Shown in pieces: positions 50,880-58,491 of a stretch of 64,000 nucleotides of DNA (its first letter is position 1; each line of letters starts with the position of its first letter). The stretch is from Alistipes timonensis (GTDB lineage Bacteria > Bacteroidota > Bacteroidia > Bacteroidales > Muribaculaceae), in the NCBI GenBank assembly GCA_023663385.1, contig JAMPHO010000002.1, positions 1 through 64,000 on the forward strand, read 5' to 3'. Below the pieces are notes generated by a model. It made no database searches. It was not told the DNA's origin and worked only from the letters and a program-made list of their open reading frames with translations. The translations under genes were made by a program, and so were the position numbers.

Positions 50880-53363
50880 ATGAAAACTACCCGCATTCTG
50901 TTTACCCTGCTGGCCATGCTGCTCTTCGCGAGCGGCGTGGCTCAGCAGCGTAATACGCGCCTTACCATAAAGGTGGGCACCGTCGAGGGTGACGTACTCA
51001 CCGGCCAGGCCGTGAGCCTCACGCAGACCGACTACGCCGTGGGCTACGGAGCGCTCAAACTCAACGCCTCCGGCGAGTGCTCGCTCAACGTGTTCGCCGG
51101 GAACCACCGCCTCGAAATCGAGCGCAACGGCTTCAACCCCGTCGACTACACGTTCAGCGTGGCCGAGGGGGAGACGGAGAAAACCGTCACCGTGAACCTC
51201 ACCGAGAAAACCCGCGACCCCTTCGCCGTGACCGCCGAGGCCACCCGCGACCCCTTCACCGGCCGCCGCGACATAGCCCTGAGCTGGAACCGCGAGAAAC
51301 CCGCCTTCTTCGATGACTTCGAGAGCCACGAGCCCTTCGCCCTCACTTTCGGCGAATGGACCGGCATCGACGCCGACGGCGAGGCTACGGCGCCCCTCGT
51401 CGGCACCTACCCCAACCGCGGCATGATGCAGTACGCTCAGATCATCAACCCGCTGACCGTAACCCCCACCTGGTGGTACGAATACCCCATCCTGCGACCC
51501 TACAGCGGCCAGCAGTATGTAGGCTTCATACGCACCAACTCGGGCAACGCCAACGACGACTGGCTGATAACCCCCGCGATTACCGTCGGAACCGACAACA
51601 TCTTCTCCTTCAAGGCCAAGGCCGCCGACCGCTACGACGAGCGCTTCATGGTGTACTACACCACCAAGCTCGACAACCCCGCGACCACCGACTTCATCCG
51701 CCTCGACACCGGCAACTACGAGAGCGTCGACTACCGCGGCTGGAAAACCCTCAGCTACGACGTTGCGTCGCTCGCCGGACAGCAGGTTAAGTTCGCCATC
51801 CGCTACATCAGCAACACCAAGCTCTACGGCGCCTTCATGCTCATGGTCGACGACGTGTATGTGGGCCAGCCCGTCGATGAGGAGGCCGAAGCCTCGCTCG
51901 TAAAGCGCGCCCGCCGCGTGGCAAAGTCGCCCGCCAACCGCTTCGAGAAGTTTGAAATCTATCTCGACGGCGTGAAGAAAGCCACCGTTGAGGACTACAA
52001 CTGCCTGCTCACCGACGTTCCCGCCGGAGCGCACACCATCGGCGTGAAAGCAGTCTACCTCCAGGCCTCCAGCGCAACCACTGAAATCAACGTGGACCTC
52101 CCCGAGGAGGGTTACGCCGACCTCACGGTGAACGTCACCGCCCAGAGCAAGCTCTCCCCCGAAGGGATGACCATCGACCTGCTCGACCTCGCCTCGGCCG
52201 GCACCCTGGCCCTTACGGTGAAGGACGGCAAGGTGCGCGTCCCCTACCTCCCCTATGGCAAATATGAGCTCGGCGTGGCCGAAGGCGCCTACGAGGCCGT
52301 CCGCCGCGAAATCGAGGTCAAAGCCGACGCGGCGATCGACCTCAAGCTCACCGACCGCGTGATCACCCCCTACAACATCACCGCCACCCCCGGCGCCAAC
52401 GGCTCTATGGTGATCAACTGGAACCAGGAGCTCGCCTTCACCGACAGCTTCGAGGATTACGACGACTTCGCCGTGAAGAATTTCGGCGGTTGGGTGTCGC
52501 TCGACGTCGACAAGCTCCCCGTATACCCCATCGCCCTCGGCTCGCAGAGCAACGTGGTATCGTTCCCCGGCTCGGGCAACGCCAACAACCCGGTTGCCCT
52601 CGCGCCTATCGTGTTCAACCCCTACAAGACGGTGCCCGCGATGCTCCCCACCGACCCGGCCATCGCCGCCGCTACGGGCGACAAGTCAGTGATGTTCTGC
52701 TCCGCCCAGATGGGCAAGTCGGACAAATGGCTCATAACCCCCGAGCTTACCATCCGCGACAACTTCCGTTTCAGCTTCAAGGCCAAGGGTTACACCTCGA
52801 TGTACACCGAGTCGATGGAACTGCTGATCTGCACCGTTGAGGGCAGCGTGGATCCGGCCGACTTCACCCTCCTAAGCTCGATCGACGCCCTCACCTCGGA
52901 ATACTGGTCGCTCTACTACCACGACCTCGACGACTACGCCGGGCAGAAGGCCCGCCTTGCCGTACGCTACACCAGCTACGACGCGTTCCTGGCCCAGGTT
53001 GACGACGTGACCGTAGGTCCCCAGAGCGGTCAGGGCGAGGTTATCGACTACGGCAACGTGGTGCGCTTCGAAATCTACCTCGACGGCGTAAAGGTCGGCG
53101 AGTCTGAGACCCCCGAGTACACCCTGCCCGCCCTCACCGACGGCGATCACACCGTAGGCATCAAGGCTATCTACCAGAACGGCGCTTCCGAGATGGCTAC
53201 CTACACCATCTCCACCTCCGGCATCTTAGAGATCGAGGGTGACAGCTCCGACGCTCCCGCCGAGCTCTTCGACCTCTCGGGCCGCCGCGTCAACGCCGCC
53301 GACGCTCCCGCCGGGGTCTACATCCTCCGCCGAGGCGCCAAGGTTACCAAAGTAATCCTCTGA
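50880..53363 (+). CDS. gingipain-adhesin-like secreted protein with two cleaved-adhesin modules
   Basis: 827 residues; signal peptide MKTTRILFTLLAMLLFASGVAQ. An N-terminal carboxypeptidase-regulatory-like domain (about 22-110) is followed by two cleaved-adhesin/choice-of-anchor J modules (FFDDFESHEPFALTFGEWTGIDAD...GAFMLMVDDVYVG; FTDSFEDYDDFAVKNFGGWVSLDVD...FLAQVDDVTVG). Each is followed by the short repeat FEIYLDGVKxA...AGxHTIGVKAxY. The tail ELFDLSGRRVNAADAPAGVYILRRG...KVIL is a type IX-like sorting signal. 29 nt separate it from the next secreted protein gene, so the two form an operon. It resembles P. gingivalis haemagglutinin/adhesin repeats in layout, not necessarily in ligand. Confidence 0.82.
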   Translation: MKTTRILFTLLAMLLFASGVAQQRNTRLTIKVGTVEGDVLTGQAVSLTQTDYAVGYGALKLNASGECSLNVFAGNHRLEIERNGFNPVDYTFSVAEGETEKTVTVNLTEKTRDPFAVTAEATRDPFTGRRDIALSWNREKPAFFDDFESHEPFALTFGEWTGIDADGEATAPLVGTYPNRGMMQYAQIINPLTVTPTWWYEYPILRPYSGQQYVGFIRTNSGNANDDWLITPAITVGTDNIFSFKAKAADRYDERFMVYYTTKLDNPATTDFIRLDTGNYESVDYRGWKTLSYDVASLAGQQVKFAIRYISNTKLYGAFMLMVDDVYVGQPVDEEAEASLVKRARRVAKSPANRFEKFEIYLDGVKKATVEDYNCLLTDVPAGAHTIGVKAVYLQASSATTEINVDLPEEGYADLTVNVTAQSKLSPEGMTIDLLDLASAGTLALTVKDGKVRVPYLPYGKYELGVAEGAYEAVRREIEVKADAAIDLKLTDRVITPYNITATPGANGSMVINWNQELAFTDSFEDYDDFAVKNFGGWVSLDVDKLPVYPIALGSQSNVVSFPGSGNANNPVALAPIVFNPYKTVPAMLPTDPAIAAATGDKSVMFCSAQMGKSDKWLITPELTIRDNFRFSFKAKGYTSMYTESMELLICTVEGSVDPADFTLLSSIDALTSEYWSLYYHDLDDYAGQKARLAVRYTSYDAFLAQVDDVTVGPQSGQGEVIDYGNVVRFEIYLDGVKVGESETPEYTLPALTDGDHTVGIKAIYQNGASEMATYTISTSGILEIEGDSSDAPAELFDLSGRRVNAADAPAGVYILRRGAKVTKVIL

Positions 53364-53392
53364 AACAAAATAGACTCTAATACAGACACAAT

Positions 53393-55234
53393 ATGTTTCG
53401 CAAAATAACATCCCTGTTACTCCTGGCAGCGGCGGTATTCACCGCCGCCGCCCAGGACAACGATATGGGCCTGGCCGCCAATGAGCGCGTAATCGGCTAT
53501 ACCGTCACCAACGACATCTATCCCCAGTCGGCCTACTTCGGCCAGGCGGGCACATACCCCATCGGGGCCTATCTCCCCTCCGACCGTCTGCGCCACTACG
53601 TCGGTTGCCGCGTCGTTGGCATGCGAGTTGCCGTAGGTGCCGGAGCGGGCCGCGTCAACACCTGGTTCCACGCCGTGAACGACGAGGGGATCACCACCGT
53701 CAACCAGCAGCGCCAGCGCCTCTACGAAGGGTGGAACAACATCATCTTCAACGGCAACGGCTACACAATCAAAGAGGGTGAGGACCTTCTGTTCGGATAC
53801 GATTACGAGGAAACCGCCGAAATGGTCGCCGCCGAACAGGGCTACATAGCCTTCACCCAGGAAGGGGACTCCTATTCCGAAGGTTGCGCCATAATCTTCC
53901 AGAACAACACCGTGAACACCCTCTCAGGCATAGGTGCGATCTGCGTACAACTTATCGTCGATGCGACCAATATGCCCGCCGGAGCCATCGAGTTCGTCAC
54001 CAAGATGACCGTGCCCCACTACCGCCAGAAGAAGGACATTTTCGAGGCTATGGCGACTCTGCAGAACGTCGGGCGAGAAACGATAACGCAGATGACCCTT
54101 GGCTACCAGATCGACAACGAGGAGCCCGTATACGTGGAATGCCCCAACGCGATACCCTCCGGCGGCACATACCTCTGGAATCCCACCAATATTTCCATGC
54201 AGCACTTGGCCATCGGCAACCACTCGGCCCGGCTCTTCGTGGCGAAAATCAATGGTGCCGACGTCGAGCCTGACGAATACAACCAGTTCACTGACTACAT
54301 CGCCATCTACGAAAACTCCGTACCCCGCCAGGCTGCCCTGGTCGAGGGATACCCCGACCAGACCTCCGTTCAAAGTGTTGACCTATACAACCGTCTGGCC
54401 CAGGCCGGCGATTACGACGGCAAAGTGTGCAAAGTCAACACCTACGCTCCCGGCAACACACTGGCTTGCAATGCGTCGGCCGACCTCAGCGAATGGTATG
54501 CCGCCTATGGCCCATACTCGTTCGTATCCAACCGATGCGCCGATATGGGCGAGCCGAACATCGCGGTCGACATCTCGGCACTCAACAGCCTCCCCGGCGA
54601 TTTCGGCGCTACAGTGTTCGAGGGACTGATCGAGGAAGACATCATGGCCCTCGCCTTCGCCACCCTCGACATCAAACGCCTCTATGACGGGGCCTCCAAC
54701 AGCGTGAACGTGACTATCGACGTCGACGCCCTCCCCGAAGCAACGGCCATTTGCGGCGACATCGCGCTCCACATCGTGCTCACCGAGGATAACGTAAACG
54801 CGCCTCAGATGGTTACCGGCTTCGGAGGCCGACCCACCGAGCGCATCTACACCCACAACAACGTGGCACGCCTCTACTACAACGGAGCGAAGGGCACCCG
54901 CCTCGAAATGAACGGCGACAAGGGATCCTTTAACGCCAACATCCCCCTCGAAGCCGGCTGGAACCCCTCCAATATGAAGGTGATCGCCTACCTCACCAAA
55001 TGGACCGACGAGGAGAAACCCTCCGTGCTCAAAATCCATGACGTGATCGCCTGTGCCTGGCAGCCCGTCGGCGATCCCGCGGGTGTCGAGGAAGTATCGG
55101 CCGACAGCACCGCCGGCGGCCCCTCGACCTACTTCACCATCGGCGGCGTGGAGGTCGGCTCCGACAACCTCGCCCCCGGCCTCTACATCGAGCGCCGCGC
55201 CGACGGCACCACCCGCAAAGTCCTCATCAAGTAA
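53393..55234 (+). CDS. Omp28-like secreted protein lacking the Cys-x-x-Cys motif
   Basis: 613 residues; signal peptide MFRKITSLLLLAAAVFTAAA. The layout follows Bacteroidetes Omp28-related proteins: an N-terminal jelly-roll-like domain (about 25-190), a beta domain, then a thioredoxin-like segment beginning near 305. In relatives that segment carries FTGxxCxxCP; here the aligned stretch reads RQAALVEGYPDQTSVQSVDLYNRL and has no such cysteines. C-terminal LAPGLYIERRADGTTRKVLIK is a type IX-like tail. Operon partner of the adhesin-like 50880 gene. Function unknown; any oxidoreductase activity is probably lost. Confidence 0.72.
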   Translation: MFRKITSLLLLAAAVFTAAAQDNDMGLAANERVIGYTVTNDIYPQSAYFGQAGTYPIGAYLPSDRLRHYVGCRVVGMRVAVGAGAGRVNTWFHAVNDEGITTVNQQRQRLYEGWNNIIFNGNGYTIKEGEDLLFGYDYEETAEMVAAEQGYIAFTQEGDSYSEGCAIIFQNNTVNTLSGIGAICVQLIVDATNMPAGAIEFVTKMTVPHYRQKKDIFEAMATLQNVGRETITQMTLGYQIDNEEPVYVECPNAIPSGGTYLWNPTNISMQHLAIGNHSARLFVAKINGADVEPDEYNQFTDYIAIYENSVPRQAALVEGYPDQTSVQSVDLYNRLAQAGDYDGKVCKVNTYAPGNTLACNASADLSEWYAAYGPYSFVSNRCADMGEPNIAVDISALNSLPGDFGATVFEGLIEEDIMALAFATLDIKRLYDGASNSVNVTIDVDALPEATAICGDIALHIVLTEDNVNAPQMVTGFGGRPTERIYTHNNVARLYYNGAKGTRLEMNGDKGSFNANIPLEAGWNPSNMKVIAYLTKWTDEEKPSVLKIHDVIACAWQPVGDPAGVEEVSADSTAGGPSTYFTIGGVEVGSDNLAPGLYIERRADGTTRKVLIK

Positions 55235-55291
55235 TCCCACCCCGAATTTATGCCTTGTAAAGCATAAGAGCCCCAAGGCTTACCCCACACC

Positions 55292-55327
55292 ATCCCCGCC
55301 AACCGCCCCCCAGCGCTTGGCGGGGAT
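55292..55327 (+). terminator. terminator of the 50880-55234 operon
   Basis: ATCCCCGCCAA (55292-55302) pairs with TTGGCGGGGAT (55317-55327), followed by T/C-rich sequence. A nearly identical hairpin occurs at 56664-56695. Confidence 0.8.
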
Positions 55328-55408
55328 TCCTTTTCCCTCTTATCTTTTCCCCTTCACTTTCACCCCTTTTTTCCATCCCGGAAATTTCCGTTTTACGGCT
55401 GAAACGCG

Positions 55409-55416
55409 TAAATTTG
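55409..55416 (+). promoter_or_regulatory. -7 element TAAATTTG ahead of the structured RNA
   Basis: A perfect TAnnTTTG; transcription would begin near 55421-55424. A weak T-rich element lies about 20 nt upstream. Confidence 0.5.
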
Positions 55417-55420
55417 CCGT

Positions 55421-55680
55421 CGGATGAGGCCGGAGGGCCAGTCCGAAGCACATACTGAAAAGCGTTTTTGCTTTATCCCTGATTCGAAAATCGCCAAAAA
55501 CTTCTGACACGGGAAAAGGCAGTCTGAAAAACGCTCATGCTTGTCGTATATCCGCTCCCCGACAAGGGGCTTATCGATATTCGATTAGGCGTGGGAGCGG
55601 GCTGTTTGTCGTGTCACGGGCGTTTGGCGATGCCTCGAATCAGACAATCGGCGAAACACCGTCCTGCGCTTTTCTTTTAC
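55421..55680 (+). ncRNA. candidate structured non-coding RNA, 6S-like rod
   Basis: In the 508-nt gap 55235-55742, nested arms pair across about 165 nt: CTGATTCGA (55479-55487) with TCGAATCAG (55635-55643); ATCGCCAAA (55490-55498) with TTTGGCGAT (55623-55631); TGACACG (55505-55511) with CGTGTCA (55610-55616); CCGCTCCC (55552-55559) with GGGAGCGG (55593-55600). The apex is a hairpin around GCTTATCGA. Between the third and fourth stems the 5' strand bulges by about 40 nt against about 9 nt, like the central bubble of 6S RNA. A 5' hairpin (CGGA...TCCG, about 55421-55445) and a 3' T-rich end (CGCTTTTCTTTTA) frame it. 6S identity is inference; a structured leader of the 55743 gene is the alternative. 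Confidence 0.5.
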
Positions 55681-55742
55681 CCATACATAATTCTTTTCGC
55701 CAAAGGGAGCGGACGGCCGAGGCTCAATCAAACACACCAATC

Positions 55743-56612
55743 ATGCGAATCTCAACAATCACGCTCTCGCTGGCCGCCCTGGCCTCCGCGCTCACAGCGA
55801 CCGCCAACACGTTTATCACCGAAAAGAACTCGACCCGGTTCAGCGTCATTCCGGCGCAGTTAACCTCCGACGACCAACCCAAATGGACCTTCTTCAATCG
55901 CGGGGCCGACCGCCGCTATGGCAAAGGGTGCTCTTTTGAAATCACCAACCGCGACTTCACACAGTCGAAAAAAATCACCCCGGTTCTGGCTGAAAACGCG
56001 ATGCTGGTAGTTGCCGAAGGTCTGTACGACTACTACAACGGAAGTTATGACTCTTCTTACTTCTACGCCACACAGACCCTCTTCAACAACGACGACAAGT
56101 ATGAATACATGGTCGAGACCCTCAACGCCGCGGGGCGTCCCACCTCGGTTACAGTGCTCAACGAGGACGGAGCCGCTGTAAGCGTGTTCGACTTCAAGGA
56201 CAAGGCTCTGATGGATATGGAAGGGGACGGCCAATGCATAATCATCGGCGGCGGCGACAAAACAATTCTCCTGTTCTACCTCCAGGAAATCAACGAACCG
56301 TGGGGTGAATACCTCGCCGCGTATGCCGTTGACAAAGCCACCGGCGCGGTAGAGCACCTGCGCACCACACCCTCCGGGGCGACAGTGGCCCCCACCCTCG
56401 TGAGCGGTGGCGAACCAGTTGAAATCAAGCTCGGCTCTCCCGCCGCCACCCCGCTGGCCGTCGCCGTCAGCAACGTCAACGGCGCGCTCGCCCTCAATGC
56501 CGAAATCCCCGCCGGAAGCGACTCGTTGAGCCTCCCCGCCGGCAACCTCCCCGCCGGCATCTACATCGTCAGCGTCGCCGGCAAAGAACACACCAAAATC
56601 ATCGTCCGCTAA
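55743..56612 (+). CDS. secreted protein of unknown function with type IX-like tail
   Basis: 289 residues from ATG 55743 (MRISTITLSLAALASALTATA signal peptide). The middle region (about 25-200) is not recognised: beta-rich with aromatic repeats (YDYYNGSYDSSYFYATQTLFNNDDKYEYMVETL). The last 80 residues look like a sorting domain (VEIKLGSPAATPLAVAVSNVNGALAL...GNLPAGIYIVSVAGKEHTKIIVR). It is the smallest of five neighbouring secreted proteins with such tails. It is flanked by two near-identical terminators, and it may share the transcript of the structured RNA upstream. Confidence 0.72.
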   Translation: MRISTITLSLAALASALTATANTFITEKNSTRFSVIPAQLTSDDQPKWTFFNRGADRRYGKGCSFEITNRDFTQSKKITPVLAENAMLVVAEGLYDYYNGSYDSSYFYATQTLFNNDDKYEYMVETLNAAGRPTSVTVLNEDGAAVSVFDFKDKALMDMEGDGQCIIIGGGDKTILLFYLQEINEPWGEYLAAYAVDKATGAVEHLRTTPSGATVAPTLVSGGEPVEIKLGSPAATPLAVAVSNVNGALALNAEIPAGSDSLSLPAGNLPAGIYIVSVAGKEHTKIIVR

Positions 56613-56663
56613 CCTCACTACCCCTAATTATCCTTAGGGGCAATCGTTGACACATCCCCATAC

Positions 56664-56695
56664 TCCCCGCCAACCGCCCCCGCGCTTGGCGGGGA
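56664..56695 (+). terminator. terminator of the 55743 gene
   Basis: TCCCCGCCAA (56664-56673) pairs with TTGGCGGGGA (56686-56695). Stem, loop and the following ATTCCT are nearly the same as at 55292-55327. Confidence 0.78.
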
Positions 56696-56708
56696 TTCCT
56701 CTTAGGTA

Positions 56709-56739
56709 TTGGATAATACGTCGAATATTGCTAACTTTG
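56709..56739 (+). promoter_or_regulatory. promoter of the ATPase/nuclease-like cassette
   Basis: TTG (56709-56711), a 20-nt spacer and TAACTTTG (56732-56739), a full match to the sigma-A consensus. Leader of about 80 nt to ATG 56826. Confidence 0.7.
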
Positions 56740-56825
56740 CGACTGTATGACGCTTGGATAAAACTTAGTCCGTATCTATTCGCATAGCATTTTGCCGCAT
56801 TTAAAAGAGTTCAACGCAGCCGTTT

Positions 56826-57974
56826 ATGATAAAGCACTTTAACATCAGTAACTTCGGACCGATAGGAGAAGTTGATATTAATTTTGGCGACCTTACGTTT
56901 TTTGTGGGGCCACAAGCGAGCGGCAAGAGCATCACTCTTGAAGCCATAAAGCTCATAGCCGACCGCGACAGCATTATCGAAACGCTCGACCGATACAACT
57001 ATATCCTCGGCCACGACTCAAAGCGCATTCTCAACGTGTACTTCGGCGAAGGCATGGAAGGGATGTGGAACCCGCGTACAAAAATGGCTCTCGATGGCGA
57101 GACGCTTACTCTCTCCAAGTTGTCAAAGAAATCATCAGGGGAGGAAAGTTCCGTATTCTATGTTCCCGCTCAGAGAATTGTGTGTATGGGCGACGGCTAT
57201 CCCAAATTCTTCAGTGACTTTTCTTTCACAACGCCTTACGTTCTTAGAGAATTTACCGAAACACTGCGCACTTTCGTGCAATTCGGACTCGGCGACAAGA
57301 AAACTATTTTTCCAATCAAGGAGCGCCTTAAAAACATTCAGAAACAGTCGTTTGACGACAGCATCTTCCATAAAGGTGAGGTCGTGATGGCCGAAGTGGC
57401 GGGACAAAAGAAAATGCAGCTGTCGGTCGACGGGATGAATATCCCCTTTATGGCCTGGAGCGCCGGACAAAAGGAATTCATGCCTCTGCTGCTGGCGTTC
57501 TACTGCCTGTCGGGACCCCCATCGAAGGTTATCAAGCGCAGCGCGTATAAAACCGTAATAATCGAAGAGCCTGAAATGGGGCTCCACCCGCAAGCCATTG
57601 TAAACGTGCTGCTCCAAATTTGCGAACTGATCACGAGCGGTCACCAGGTAATAGTGTCGACCCACTCGCCGTTACTGTTGGAATATGCCTGGGCATTCAA
57701 CACCCTGCGGGATAATTGCGACAATTTCCACGAAGCATTGTGCGCACTCTTCAAAATCCAAAGCGATTCATCTGTAGGCAAAATGCTTGAAAAAATGGTC
57801 GGGAAAGAGATACGCACATACTTTTTCTCGCGCAACGGCTCCGCCGCTAAAGTCAGCGCCAAGGACATCAGTTCGCTCGATGTGGCATCCGACGAGCAAT
57901 CACTCGCCGAGTGGGGCGGCATATCGGAATTCTCCGCCCGAGTCAACAGCGTTGTTTCCGACTATTTGAACTGA
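56826..57974 (+). CDS. AAA (SMC/ABC-like) ATPase of an unassigned two-gene cassette
   Basis: 382 residues. FNISNFGPIGEVDINFG leads to Walker A GPQASGKS (28-35). SAGQKEFMPLLLAF (212-225) is an ABC-signature-like loop, VIIEEPEMGLHPQ (244-256) is Walker B with the glutamate pair, and VSTHSPLLLEY (277-287) carries the switch His280. A middle insertion (about 90-205) replaces the long coiled coil of SMC proteins. There is no TOPRIM or HNH domain in the 95-residue C-terminus, which separates it from OLD and Gabija GajA. G+C is clearly lower than in neighbours (near 45% in sampled stretches), a sign of transfer. The partner gene begins 1 nt after the stop. Many such ATPases act in phage defence; this is inference. 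Confidence 0.8.
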   Translation: MIKHFNISNFGPIGEVDINFGDLTFFVGPQASGKSITLEAIKLIADRDSIIETLDRYNYILGHDSKRILNVYFGEGMEGMWNPRTKMALDGETLTLSKLSKKSSGEESSVFYVPAQRIVCMGDGYPKFFSDFSFTTPYVLREFTETLRTFVQFGLGDKKTIFPIKERLKNIQKQSFDDSIFHKGEVVMAEVAGQKKMQLSVDGMNIPFMAWSAGQKEFMPLLLAFYCLSGPPSKVIKRSAYKTVIIEEPEMGLHPQAIVNVLLQICELITSGHQVIVSTHSPLLLEYAWAFNTLRDNCDNFHEALCALFKIQSDSSVGKMLEKMVGKEIRTYFFSRNGSAAKVSAKDISSLDVASDEQSLAEWGGISEFSARVNSVVSDYLN

Positions 57975-57975
57975 T

Positions 57976-58491
57976 ATGGCTCGGAAACAACCACAACAGC
58001 CAAAAGCTGAGTCAAAGCCATTGGCCGACGCATGCGACTCGGCCCAAGCCCTGAAAGAGTTCTTTTCAGCGGGACTCGGTGCGATGAAAAAGATTGAGCG
58101 GAAGTCAATCAAAGTTCCTGATACAGCACTGATTGGAGGCTCTGTCGCATTGGACGAAGCGGCCAAAGAGTCCTTTCCCCAAAGCAACCGCTGGGACTAC
58201 GCGATAGAGTATGACGGGCACACTTTCTTCATTGAAATCCATCCCGCCGCCACATCGGAGATTGACTGCGTGATTCAAAAAGCGATATTCGCCAACAAAT
58301 GGCTGAAGGATAACGCGCCGGAGCTGCTGAAACTACCGAAAAAGGAGAATGGAGCCCGCTCGTTTTATTGGGTATCATCCGGCAACACCGACATACGCGT
58401 AACCCCCGGCTCACCACAAGCCAAGAAACTCGCCTTGCATCATATCAAACCCGTAGGCCGTATTTGGGATTACGCCAAACTGTTCAAATAA
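57976..58491 (+). CDS. small partner protein of the ATPase, possible divergent PD-(D/E)XK nuclease
   Basis: 171 residues, no family name recognised. The first 35 residues are charged and polar. A core near 70-110 reads NRWDYAIEYDG...FFIEIHPAATSE, i.e. Asp74-x12-Glu87-x-His89, followed by a helix (IDCVIQKAIFANKWLKDNAPELLKL). That spacing recalls the (P)D-xn-(D/E)-x-K active site with His in place of Lys. The C-terminal half has FYWVSSGNTDIRVTPGSPQAKKLA and ends GRIWDYAKLFK. Starts 1 nt after the ATPase stop, so coupled. Its stop abuts the stop of the convergent LRR gene with no spacer. A nuclease or toxin-like effector is inferred, not shown. Confidence 0.7.
   Translation: MARKQPQQPKAESKPLADACDSAQALKEFFSAGLGAMKKIERKSIKVPDTALIGGSVALDEAAKESFPQSNRWDYAIEYDGHTFFIEIHPAATSEIDCVIQKAIFANKWLKDNAPELLKLPKKENGARSFYWVSSGNTDIRVTPGSPQAKKLALHHIKPVGRIWDYAKLFK

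Noticed and set aside
55537..55863. Small open frame within the structured RNA region
   Set aside because: No signal, no codon bias, and the nested stems explain the region better.
56826..57974. ABC transporter ATPase
   Set aside because: Walker A and signature are far apart with a large insertion, the switch is STHSP, and there is no membrane partner. This is the SMC/OLD-like AAA type.
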